Shown here piece after piece: positions 16,731-24,293 of a DNA stretch of 64,000 nt. Position 1 is the first letter of the stretch. Each line of letters begins with the position of its first letter. Source of the stretch: Vibrio tapetis subsp. quintayensis (GTDB taxonomy: Bacteria > Pseudomonadota > Gammaproteobacteria > Enterobacterales > Vibrionaceae); the NCBI RefSeq assembly GCF_030409945.1, contig NZ_JAUFQV010000036.1, positions 124,001 through 188,000 of the forward strand, in the 5' to 3' direction. A model generated the notes under the pieces. That model was given only the letters and a program-made list of their open reading frames with translations, was not told where the DNA came from and searched no databases. The position numbers and the translations under genes were made by a program.

Positions 16731-18272
16731 GTGCGCCTTGAAGTTTTATGTGAAGACAGACTCGGACTAACGCGTGAATTACTCGATATTCTTGCCTCTA
16801 AACAAATAGATTTAAGAGGCATAGAAATCGACAGGCGCGGTATCATCTACCTCAATTGCCCTGAGATTGAATTTGATGCGTTTCGAGAATTAATGGCGCA
16901 AATTCGACTTATCAGTGGTGTTACTGATGTCAGAAAAATCCAATTTATGCCAAGTGAACGTCAAAGCACGGAGCTTATGGCATTACTTGCTAACCTGCCA
17001 GACCCAGTATTATCCGTAAGCTTAAAAGGTACTATAGATGTCGCCAACCATGCTGCTATGGATCTGTTTTCTTCTTTTGGAGAAAGCATCATAGATGAGC
17101 ACGTTGGTCATTTAATCCCTCAAGTCACCTTTGCTAAGTGGTTAGATGAAAGTAAAGCGCGTTTTCGCGATAGCGTGGTCATTAATGGCTTAGATTACGC
17201 ACTTGAAATCATGCCGGTATACATCACTGGCGAGTCTAACGACACTGTATTAGCAAGCGCAGTTGTTACGCTTAAGTCGAATCAAGCCCCGGTTGTGCTA
17301 GGGCAATTTTTGTCCGAGAAAAATAGCTTAGGGTTTGAGCACTTCGTCGGCACATCGAATAAACATAAAGCTTTGATCAGCCAAGCGAAAAAGCTGGCAA
17401 TGATGAGCCAACCTTTGCTGATCGAAGGGGACACGGGTACAGGCAAAGAGATGCTTGCAAGAGCGTGCCACAGTAGAAGTGAAAGGGCGAGTGAACCGTT
17501 CCTAGTTTTAAGCTGTGCTTCCATGCCAGACGACGCAGCGGAAACAGAGCTGTTTGGCCATGCTCCGGGTGCATTCAATAACCAAAATGGTCATATTGGT
17601 ATTTTTGAACAAGCGAACGGCGGTACGGTTTTCTTAGATGAGATTGGTGAAATGAGCCCTCATTTACAGATCAAACTACTGCGCTTTTTGCAAGATGGTA
17701 CGTTCCGCCGAGTAGGCGAGGAAAAAGAGATGCATGTTGATGTGCGAGTGATCGCCGCAACAAAAGAAAAGTTGTCTCAGCTGACTGAAACCGGCGATTT
17801 TCGTGAAGATCTTTATTACCGTTTAAATGTACTGAACCTGCAAATACCATCAATTAAAGAACGTAACAGTGACGTTGCGCCGTTGCTTGACTTGTTTGTT
17901 GCAAAATACGCACAGCAGTTGGGTATCAGTAAACCGAGCGTTGATGAGAGTGTGGTTGAACAACTATCAATGTACCCATGGCCGGGAAACATTCGTCAAT
18001 TAGACAACATGGTGTTACGTGCTATGACGCAGGTTACAGACGGCATGTTGGAATATGAACATTTCTCTTTACCAAGTGTAGAAGAAGCGACCGCGCAAGT
18101 TGGGCTGAATTTTGATGGGTCACTGGATGACATAATGAAGCAATACGAAACTCAAATATTGCAGCATTTGTACCAGTCATTCCCATCCAGCAGAAAGTTG
18201 GCGAAGCGCTTGAATGTTTCGCACACTTCAATAGCAAATAAATTACGAGACTACGGAATTAGAAAGGCTTAA
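16731..18272 (+). CDS. tyrR: Transcriptional regulator TyrR
   Basis: Regulator of aromatic amino acid synthesis and transport. The GTG start at 16731 gives 513 residues and an N-terminus VRLEVLCEDRLGLTRELLD that matches E. coli TyrR; an upstream in-frame ATG would add 22 unconserved residues. Domains: ACT at about 2-70, PAS at about 78-115, AAA+ at about 205-430 (Walker A GDTGTGKE, Walker B FLDEIGEM, sensor YYRLNVL), and a Fis-like helix-turn-helix at the C-terminus (SRKLAKRLNVSHTSIANKLRDYG). The sigma-54-contact GAFTGA loop is degenerate (GAFNNQ), as expected for a sigma-70 regulator. It lies third after ycjX-ycjF, with a TyrR box in its leader. Confidence 0.96.
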   Translation: MRLEVLCEDRLGLTRELLDILASKQIDLRGIEIDRRGIIYLNCPEIEFDAFRELMAQIRLISGVTDVRKIQFMPSERQSTELMALLANLPDPVLSVSLKGTIDVANHAAMDLFSSFGESIIDEHVGHLIPQVTFAKWLDESKARFRDSVVINGLDYALEIMPVYITGESNDTVLASAVVTLKSNQAPVVLGQFLSEKNSLGFEHFVGTSNKHKALISQAKKLAMMSQPLLIEGDTGTGKEMLARACHSRSERASEPFLVLSCASMPDDAAETELFGHAPGAFNNQNGHIGIFEQANGGTVFLDEIGEMSPHLQIKLLRFLQDGTFRRVGEEKEMHVDVRVIAATKEKLSQLTETGDFREDLYYRLNVLNLQIPSIKERNSDVAPLLDLFVAKYAQQLGISKPSVDESVVEQLSMYPWPGNIRQLDNMVLRAMTQVTDGMLEYEHFSLPSVEEATAQVGLNFDGSLDDIMKQYETQILQHLYQSFPSSRKLAKRLNVSHTSIANKLRDYGIRKA

Positions 18273-18280
18273 ATCGCGTC

Positions 18281-18838
18281 ATGTATTATGTGAATCTTAA
18301 ACAAAATGGATTATGTGTAAGATCGGCAACTCCAGAGGATGCCTCAATGATTACCAGCTATTTTGTGGCGAATCGAGCGCACTTAAAACCATGGGAGCCC
18401 GTAAGAGCCCCGGCTTTTTTTGAAGAATCTGGTTGGAAGCAACGGCTGATAAAACTGCACGAACTGCATCGCATGGCTTTGGCGTTTTATTTGCTGATCA
18501 TTGATGAAAAAAGTGGAGAGATGCTGGGCACGATTTCATTTAGCAATATATCTCGGCATCCGTTTCATGCATGCAATGTGGGTTATTCTATGGACGCGAA
18601 TAATCAAGGTCGTGGCGTGATGAAGCGAGCCCTTGGTATGGCGTGTCAGTGGGCATTTAAAGAGCAGAAGCTTCATCGAATTATGGCGGCCTATATACCA
18701 ACCAACACCCGCAGTGAGCGAGTGTTGCTAGCCTTAGGCTTTACCCCTGAAGGGTTTGCCAAAGATTATTTATTGATTGACGGGCAGTGGCAAGATCACA
18801 ATTTAACGTCTTTGATCAATCAAGATTGGACTGAATAA
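18281..18838 (+). CDS. rimJ: Ribosomal protein alanine N-acetyltransferase RimJ
   Basis: A 185-residue GNAT enzyme closely resembling E. coli RimJ, which acetylates the N-terminal alanine of ribosomal protein S5. Shared blocks are HLKPWEPVR, SGWKQRL, FHACNVGYSMDANNQGRGVMKRAL (acetyl-CoA binding Q-x-x-G-R-G), HRIMAAYIPTNTRSERVLLALGF and AKDYLLIDGQWQDH. It starts 8 bases after tyrR and may be co-transcribed with it. The ribosome site is weak (AAAGG 13 bases before the ATG). Confidence 0.9.
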   Translation: MYYVNLKQNGLCVRSATPEDASMITSYFVANRAHLKPWEPVRAPAFFEESGWKQRLIKLHELHRMALAFYLLIIDEKSGEMLGTISFSNISRHPFHACNVGYSMDANNQGRGVMKRALGMACQWAFKEQKLHRIMAAYIPTNTRSERVLLALGFTPEGFAKDYLLIDGQWQDHNLTSLINQDWTE

Positions 18839-18891
18839 ACGTTAAGAATGCGTTAGGCATTTTTGATGTCATTTTAAACTCGAGGAACACC

Positions 18892-19365
18892 ATGTCATAT
18901 TTGCCTCTGGACGAATACTCTAGAAAGTGGATTTTTACCCACCAATCCATGCCGATGTCTGAACAAGATCTGGCTCAACTTAAGCCAATGACTCAGCAAC
19001 GAGCATCGCAATTGTGGCAAGAAAATATCAGCCCTCAAAGCCCCGATGCGGATAGACTGAGCAATCAAGATTGGCCATCTAAAACCAATAGCTGGTTACA
19101 TGAAGTGGATTGGATGACTGAATGGGATTCGGACGAAGAAGCGCTACCCGCAGAAGTGCTGGAACATATCGATTGGCAAGACGACGTGACCGTTTATTTT
19201 TGCTATGAAAAATACAACGTAATTGAAACTAAATGGTCAGTATTCAAAAGAAACTGGAAGAATTTTTTGTTCTTTGATGACGGGCCATTTTTGATTGGTC
19301 GCCGTCGTTCTGAAGCCTTATGGTTTAACACTAAGGGCACGGTAAAAATTGGTAATCGCGATTAA
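18892..19365 (+). CDS. DUF2947-like protein
   Basis: A 157-residue acidic soluble protein, rich in Trp (for example LHEVDWMTEWDSDEE and KWSVFKRNWKNFLFFDDGPFLIGRRR). I assign it to the DUF2947 family found beside rimJ in Vibrio from general resemblance and context. The function is unknown. GAGGAACACC precedes the ATG. It follows rimJ by 53 bases. Confidence 0.7.
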   Translation: MSYLPLDEYSRKWIFTHQSMPMSEQDLAQLKPMTQQRASQLWQENISPQSPDADRLSNQDWPSKTNSWLHEVDWMTEWDSDEEALPAEVLEHIDWQDDVTVYFCYEKYNVIETKWSVFKRNWKNFLFFDDGPFLIGRRRSEALWFNTKGTVKIGNRD

Positions 19366-19486
19366 TGCAGATTACCCATAGAGACTAAAGTACTTAAAGT
19401 TGGCTTGATGCTGGCTTTAAGTAACATCAGACTGACACGAATTGTGGGTTAATAGAGCTTGCTTCACGAGTAAGACCGAATTGATC

Positions 19487-19526
19487 TGATTAACAAAACC
19501 GTGTTAGTTCTCGGTTTTGTTAATCA
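19487..19526 (+). terminator. 15-bp perfect hairpin, probable terminator
   Basis: TGATTAACAAAACCG pairs with CGGTTTTGTTAATCA (19487-19501 with 19512-19526). The U-run is within the stem. It lies between the DUF2947 and DUF1304 genes. Confidence 0.7.
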
Positions 19527-19585
19527 AAGACGAGCAACGCAGGTTTGGTCGCTATACTGACCGTTTGGTTAAATAATGAGTTAAT

Positions 19586-19951
19586 ATGGATCTTTTAGTT
19601 CAGGGACTGGTGCTATTAGTCGCACTAGAACACGTTTACATCTTGGTGCTGGAAATGTTTTGGTGGACCAAGCCAAGAACACTCAAAGTGTTTGGCATCA
19701 CGAAGGAATTTGCGCAAAGCACGACGGCACTGGCTGCGAATCAAGGGTTGTATAATGGCTTTTTAGCTGCAGGCCTTTTTTGGGGGCTATTACACAGCAA
19801 TCCTGAATTTGGTACTCAAATCCAAACTTTCTTTTTACTCTGCGTTATTGTCGCCGCTGTCTATGGTTCGATAACGGCTAAGCGTTCAATCCTATACGTA
19901 CAAGGAGCTCCAGCGATGGCCGCTTTAGCTGCGTTGTGGCTATTCGGCTAG
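19586..19951 (+). CDS. DUF1304 family small membrane protein
   Basis: A 121-residue protein with four predicted membrane helices (about 4-22, 47-65, 76-95, 102-120). Family features include the N-terminal VALEHVYILVLEMFWW with a conserved Glu-His, the NQGLYNGFLAAGL segment and the C-terminal VQGAPAMAALAAL. The function is unknown. Monocistronic. Confidence 0.85.
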   Translation: MDLLVQGLVLLVALEHVYILVLEMFWWTKPRTLKVFGITKEFAQSTTALAANQGLYNGFLAAGLFWGLLHSNPEFGTQIQTFFLLCVIVAAVYGSITAKRSILYVQGAPAMAALAALWLFG

Positions 19952-20063
19952 CGCCTTTTGTGAGAACACTGGTTGTACACCAAATGACAAAATAACACGG
20001 TTAGTGGGATGGTTAGCGTTAAGCCGATGCTGCCCACGAAAGCTAATGGTGGTCTCTATAGAT

Positions 20064-20846
20064 TTATTTTTTATAGGATTTTTCAGGTAGCTGCTCATAG
20101 CCAATCAGTTCAATCTCATTAGCGTGCAACCATTGGGTTAAATGCGGGTCAGTTAAAATGTTGAGTTCTTTTTCTCTCATAGATACGTAGCTACTGAGAG
20201 ATTGAAGAACTTCATCATTGGCATAACCGGGGTGGCACATATATTCAACGCAACCAGTAGACTGGCTTTTCTTCTGATTGAGTAAACTAACTTTGAATAG
20301 TTCGCAGTCTACGCCTTTATCAAAAAAACTATAGTCAAAGACGTCTGGTGTTTGGCTCGTTAGCCCCTGCTGATCATTAACGAAAAGATCAATGCGCCTA
20401 CAGGGTAAGCCCGTTTCATTGGCCAACGCTATAAATGCTTCTCTGGTGGCCGGAAGAATGGACGAAAAGTGATGACAATCGAGATGGTTGATAGGCAGGT
20501 TTGCCTGTATTGCTGCTTGATATTGCGCTTTGATTTCGCGATAGACTTGGTCAGTGTCGACTCTGCTAAAATTTTCTAGAACCCGAATATGAAAGAACTG
20601 GCCGTTGGTATCTATTAGGTCTGGTAGCTTGCTGGCTGGAGAAAGAGGTTGCCCTGCGGTGAGGTTAAGGTGAAGACCAAGCTCTTTGACTTTCCCGGCC
20701 TTTACCAAGTTAATTGCGTCTTGAGTTCCGGGCTGATTCATCATAATGGTGGTGGAACGGACGATACCACGGTTCATGGTTTCTAAGATGGCTTGGTTAA
20801 CTCGAGCAGTTAAACCGAAATCATCCGCATTGAGTATTAACTTCAT
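20064..20846 (-). CDS. YdjC/ChbG-family carbohydrate deacetylase
   Basis: A 260-residue protein of the YdjC fold, which includes ChbG (deacetylation of chitobiose and related N-acetyl sugars). The N-terminus MKLILNADDFGLTARVNQAI carries the metal-binding NADDFG. ELGLHLNLTAGQPL and LDCHHF supply further metal ligands, and EYMCHPGY is the C-terminal signature. The ATG at 20846 has GGTAG upstream; an in-frame GTG at 20867 is less likely. No phosphotransferase or chitin genes are adjacent, so the sugar is not known. Confidence 0.85.
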   Translation of the reverse strand: MKLILNADDFGLTARVNQAILETMNRGIVRSTTIMMNQPGTQDAINLVKAGKVKELGLHLNLTAGQPLSPASKLPDLIDTNGQFFHIRVLENFSRVDTDQVYREIKAQYQAAIQANLPINHLDCHHFSSILPATREAFIALANETGLPCRRIDLFVNDQQGLTSQTPDVFDYSFFDKGVDCELFKVSLLNQKKSQSTGCVEYMCHPGYANDEVLQSLSSYVSMREKELNILTDPHLTQWLHANEIELIGYEQLPEKSYKK

Positions 20847-21157
20847 ATCACTACCATTATTGGACACTATTTGGAGGCATGAGCAACGTTGATAAGCACT
20901 GTTGTATGCCGATGAACGGTATGTTACAGCAATCGCTAACTAATATTATTCCAGCGTATCAAGAGTTTGATTGCGGTCACCACTTCTTAGTCTCGTCATT
21001 TTAATTACATGAAATTTCGTGCATTTTATCGATGCCAGTTGTAGTTAAAAGCGGAACCACCGTACAACGGCGTGACTTCACAAGTACTTCTTCTGCACGT
21101 GAATTTGTAGCGAGTTAGTGCTTTCTTCCAACAACTTTGATTTCAGTAAAGGTATCT
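20847..21157. other. Divergent intergenic region, 311 bases
   Basis: Separates the minus-strand deacetylase gene from the plus-strand lipid kinase gene and should contain both promoters. I see no gene or repeat in it and no strong consensus promoter. Confidence 0.5.
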
Positions 21158-22063
21158 ATGCATTGGTGTTTTGTTGTCAATCCGATGGCGGGTGGTGGAA
21201 AGGCGAAAAGAAATTTGCCTCGGTTAAAAGCCCAACTGAACGAAAATAATATTGATCACATCATTGCCGAAACAATCAAACCAAAGCACGGAGTTGAACT
21301 GGTTAAGGACTTAGCCTTGTCTGGCGAGCGCCTGTTTGTTGCGGTAGGAGGAGACGGGAGTTTAAATGAAGTGTTACAAGGCATATTTGAATCTGAACTG
21401 CCAGTATCAGACTTTACATTAACGGTGCTGCCTTGGGGCTCAGGTAACGATTGGGCGCGATTTCATAAGATCCCCCGAGAGACAGATAAATGGATATTGT
21501 TTTTTAAACATCAGCGAAAAGTGAAACATGACATTGGAATTGCTTCATTCGGAGTTGAGTTTGAGTCAAAACATGCGTTTATTAACCTAGCTGGAACCGG
21601 ATTAGATTGCATGGTTTTGCAGGAAATGGGGCAAGCGGCGGGGCTCTCGTTTCGCTATTATCTCACCATGTTGCGATGTTTGCGCAGCTATAAAGCGGTG
21701 AATTTTAGCGTTACTCATGATGGAAGCCTATTAGAAGCGCCAGCGTTAATTTTGGTCAATTGCCTTGGTAGGTATGGCGGAGCAGGCATGGATTTCGCGC
21801 CTGAAGCAGACGTCAATAATGGCAAATTTAACGGGTTATGCATCAAGGATATGCCATTTATTCAGCGTTTACTTGGGTTGAGATACTTATTAAATGGTTC
21901 AATAAATCAACATGATAGAGTTATAAACTATGTAAGTCGCGAAGTTGAAATTAGCGGTAACCGTGAATGGTACTTTGAGTGCGACGGTGAGTTGATTGCG
22001 GCTTTGCCAGTACGATTAACAACGCATCCACAAGCGCTTTACGTTTTAAGTAACCTTTCTTAG
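21158..22063 (+). CDS. Diacylglycerol kinase-family lipid kinase (YegS-like)
   Basis: A 301-residue member of the DAGK catalytic-domain family (YegS/DgkB/sphingosine kinase fold). Nucleotide-binding motifs are VVNPMAGGGKAKRNLPRL at the N-terminus, VAVGGDGSLNEVLQGI (about residues 59-74), and PWGSGNDWAR. The C-terminal beta-sandwich holds NCLGRYGGAGMDFAPEADVNNGKFN and YFECDGELI. The lipid substrate cannot be told. The start at 21158 has TAAAGG upstream; seven further upstream codons are unlikely to be used. A 16-bp terminator hairpin follows. Confidence 0.88.
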   Translation: MHWCFVVNPMAGGGKAKRNLPRLKAQLNENNIDHIIAETIKPKHGVELVKDLALSGERLFVAVGGDGSLNEVLQGIFESELPVSDFTLTVLPWGSGNDWARFHKIPRETDKWILFFKHQRKVKHDIGIASFGVEFESKHAFINLAGTGLDCMVLQEMGQAAGLSFRYYLTMLRCLRSYKAVNFSVTHDGSLLEAPALILVNCLGRYGGAGMDFAPEADVNNGKFNGLCIKDMPFIQRLLGLRYLLNGSINQHDRVINYVSREVEISGNREWYFECDGELIAALPVRLTTHPQALYVLSNLS

Positions 22064-22095
22064 TTTTGTTTTCAATAGTCTCCCAAAACATACAG

Positions 22096-22131
22096 AGAAT
22101 AACCACTGTTTATTAAAACAGTGGTTATTCT
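22096..22131 (+). terminator. 16-bp hairpin terminator of the lipid kinase gene
   Basis: AGAATAACCACTGTTT pairs perfectly with AAACAGTGGTTATTCT around a 4-base loop. Its last base is the first base of the next promoter's -35 hexamer. Confidence 0.85.
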
Positions 22132-22158
22132 TGACAGCCCCTAGATTAGGGCTATTAT
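22131..22158 (+). promoter_or_regulatory. Strong sigma-70 promoter with inverted repeat in the spacer
   Basis: TTGACA (22131-22136), a 16-base spacer, then TATTAT (22153-22158). The spacer is covered by AGCCCCTAGATTAGGGCT, an inverted repeat that could be a repressor operator. The 74-residue gene begins 34 bases further on with an excellent ribosome site. Confidence 0.75.
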
Positions 22159-22191
22159 TAATAAGTAAACCGTCAAGTTTGGAGGTGTACT

Positions 22192-22416
22192 ATGTTGTGG
22201 GAAACACTAGAAAGAGTGAACCGTCTGCGCAAAGAGTCGTTATCTAATCCTGAATTTGTGCAAGCGGCTAAAGAACACGAGCAAGCTGTCGAAGCTGAAT
22301 CCCTTAACCAACCAACCACGCTGAAACGTAAAACGAAAAAGCAGGGGCCAAAATCTTTGGCCGATATCTACCACCAGTCCGATTTCGGTTCTAACCCTGC
22401 GGGCTCTCAACACTGA
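22192..22416 (+). CDS. Small basic hypothetical protein, 74 aa
   Basis: A soluble, charged, probably largely helical protein. The N-terminal half is helical (LWETLERVNRLRKESLSNPEFVQAAKEHEQAVEAE). A Lys/Arg patch follows (LKRKTKKQGPKS), then a polar tail. GGAGGTG gives near-perfect ribosome binding, and the promoter upstream is close to consensus, so it should be well expressed. Its last 26 bases overlap the 3' end of the convergent metalloprotease gene. I do not recognise the family. Confidence 0.75.
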   Translation: MLWETLERVNRLRKESLSNPEFVQAAKEHEQAVEAESLNQPTTLKRKTKKQGPKSLADIYHQSDFGSNPAGSQH

Positions 22417-23218
22417 TCATATCGCGCATATTTCGTGCGTATTCTCTTAACTGTCTGGCGTTGTCAGCTGTTTTGGCATCGCCACAAGCTTCACCTTGGT
22501 AAAATATTGCAGGGCTAGAATAGATAGGAATTCGTTTAAACGAATACGCCATTACTGTGCCTGCATCACCACAAGTCGCCCCTCTGGCATACGAATTTAT
22601 TTTGCTTTGATTCACCGGTTTTGTGCCCTCATGTAACCTGTCTGTGAGCGCGTCGTTGTAAGAGGTATCATCGTGCCATGCCCATGCTAAATGACCGAGT
22701 TCATGCTCTACGGTATATTCGTCGGCGTCATGATGGATGGTAAAAAACTGTGGGTCTAATTCTACGTCGGTCGCACCAATAAATCCGCTATCATAAAAGC
22801 CGTCCTTATAGGTTAGAACCAGCCCATAATAATGATTTGGTTTACTGCGAATATTTTCGATGTATTGCGGACCAAGCTTTCGTTCAATGTCGTTAATGAG
22901 TTGAATCATTTGATCCATGTTATGCGAGCTCATTTCTAAGTAGGTGATGTCACCAAGTTTGCGGCTCATTGGAATGCAGGAGTTAGATAAAATCCAGTTA
23001 CTTCTTGTGATCGTTTGTTCCAATTTTTGCGCCATCTCTTCTTTAGTTCGATATTCTAATGTGCTGTTCGAAACTAAATAATTCACCACGGTTTCAAGCT
23101 TGGGTTCTACGGCGCATTCAGCAAGTTCAAGGTCTTTTGTCTCAATGGTAAACACGAGAGGGATGCATGTCGCTGCAAGACAAATAGCGACAATGATCGG
23201 AGTAGGGGTGATTTTCAT
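22391..23218 (-). CDS. Secreted metzincin-like zinc metalloprotease (copy 1)
   Basis: A 275-residue exported protein with an N-terminal hydrophobic segment at about 7-24 (signal peptide or anchor). The catalytic motif is HELGHLAWAWHD (172-183), the metzincin HExxHxxGxxH/D pattern with Trp in place of the usual Gly. The Met-turn GTVMAYS (Met 223) lies downstream. Cysteines at 35, 81, 216 and about 246 probably form disulfides. It is about 40% identical by eye to the next gene upstream, including CIPMSRKL, NHYYGL, YARG-x-CGD and NARQLREYA. The two are tandem duplicates 65 bases apart. The substrate is unknown. Confidence 0.85.
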   Translation of the reverse strand: MKITPTPIIVAICLAATCIPLVFTIETKDLELAECAVEPKLETVVNYLVSNSTLEYRTKEEMAQKLEQTITRSNWILSNSCIPMSRKLGDITYLEMSSHNMDQMIQLINDIERKLGPQYIENIRSKPNHYYGLVLTYKDGFYDSGFIGATDVELDPQFFTIHHDADEYTVEHELGHLAWAWHDDTSYNDALTDRLHEGTKPVNQSKINSYARGATCGDAGTVMAYSFKRIPIYSSPAIFYQGEACGDAKTADNARQLREYARNMRDMISVESPQG

Positions 23219-23283
23219 ATTGGGTACAATTCTATTGTGATTAATTTGGTAGTCATGATTAGGAAGCGGATTTAATCTGCCAA

Positions 23284-24123
23284 TTACGTCTCTAAAAGAG
23301 CCTGACGAATACGTTCGGCGTGTTCTCGTAGTTGCCTTGCATTATCGGCTTTATCGGGATCGCCACAGACTTCACCTTGGTAGAAAATATCTGGGCTTGA
23401 ATAGGCAAAAATGACGTTAGATTCATAGCTCATGATAGTGCCGCTATCACCACATCGATATGCTCGAGCATAGGGTTTTAAGTATTCATATTTGCTTGTG
23501 TAAGCTTGATTTAGCCAAATGCCTAGTGTGCCGCTCGTATCTCTATGTTGCGCCCCTGCTAGGTGACCAAGCTCGTGTTCTAGTGTGATAAGGTGCGCGT
23601 CCGCAGTTGCGATAAAGTAATGGCTATTTACACTTGGGTTAGTTTGTCCTACAAAACTAGGGTCACCATAATTGACCGGGCCGAGGAAGTTATCATCCTC
23701 AGCCATGATTAATCCATAATAGTGGTTGGGTTGGGAGCGAATCTGATTGATTTCGTCTTCACCTACGACATTGAGTAACGCCTTGTGAGATTGGCCAATA
23801 TTACTGAAAGTGTTCTCGGTCAGATCGATGTATTTTACCTGTGCGAGCTTGCGGGTCATCGGTATGCAGGAGTTCGCTAAGATTTGATTTGCGACGTCAA
23901 TGGACTCACTAATGTCATTCTCTATGACAGATTGACTGTAGGTATCCAACGTTGTGTTACTGACGTAAAAATGAATGTAGGTAGCAACTATTTTCGTCTT
24001 GTCAGCGGAGATTGAGCAGGGAGGTAGTGTTAGTCCACCTTGACCTTTTTGACCGAATCCGAACAGAGCCACAGTAAAGAGCAGGCTTAGCCCAATCGCT
24101 GAGGATTTCATTGAAAGTTTCAT
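23284..24123 (-). CDS. Secreted metzincin-like zinc metalloprotease (copy 2)
   Basis: A 279-residue exported protein with a signal peptide over about 1-29. The catalytic motif HELGHLAGAQHRD (183-195) is a canonical metzincin HExxHxxGxxH, and the Met-turn is GTIMSYES (Met 231). Conserved with copy 1 are VSNTTLD, CIPMTRKLAQVKYIDL, QPNHYYGLIM, YCGD-type cysteines and NARQLREHAERIR. The start could also be at Met 5; neither has a clear Shine-Dalgarno. It is first of the pair, transcribed away from the Hsp70 operon terminator. The family is close to reprolysin/pappalysin-type peptidases, but I cannot name it. Confidence 0.87.
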   Translation of the reverse strand: MKLSMKSSAIGLSLLFTVALFGFGQKGQGGLTLPPCSISADKTKIVATYIHFYVSNTTLDTYSQSVIENDISESIDVANQILANSCIPMTRKLAQVKYIDLTENTFSNIGQSHKALLNVVGEDEINQIRSQPNHYYGLIMAEDDNFLGPVNYGDPSFVGQTNPSVNSHYFIATADAHLITLEHELGHLAGAQHRDTSGTLGIWLNQAYTSKYEYLKPYARAYRCGDSGTIMSYESNVIFAYSSPDIFYQGEVCGDPDKADNARQLREHAERIRQALLET

Positions 24124-24224
24124 CGAATAATCTATAGATACTAAATTGATATGCTATCAGTTTAATTGATTTGCGACTTATTATTTGTGGTGTGAATGTG
24201 TGATGTTGTTCATATTTAGAGTAT

Positions 24225-24256
24225 AAACAAGCCGAAGTCATCGCTTCGGCTTGTTT
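24225..24256 (-). terminator. 13-bp hairpin terminator of the Hsp70 operon
   Basis: AAACAAGCCGAAG / CTTCGGCTTGTTT (24225-24237 with 24244-24256), 6-base loop, with a U-run at the base of the minus-strand stem. It is 38 bases beyond the stop of the 936-residue Hsp70 gene. Confidence 0.85.
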
Positions 24257-24293
24257 GCAAGTAATTGATTAATTAGTGATTGATAAGTTGTCG

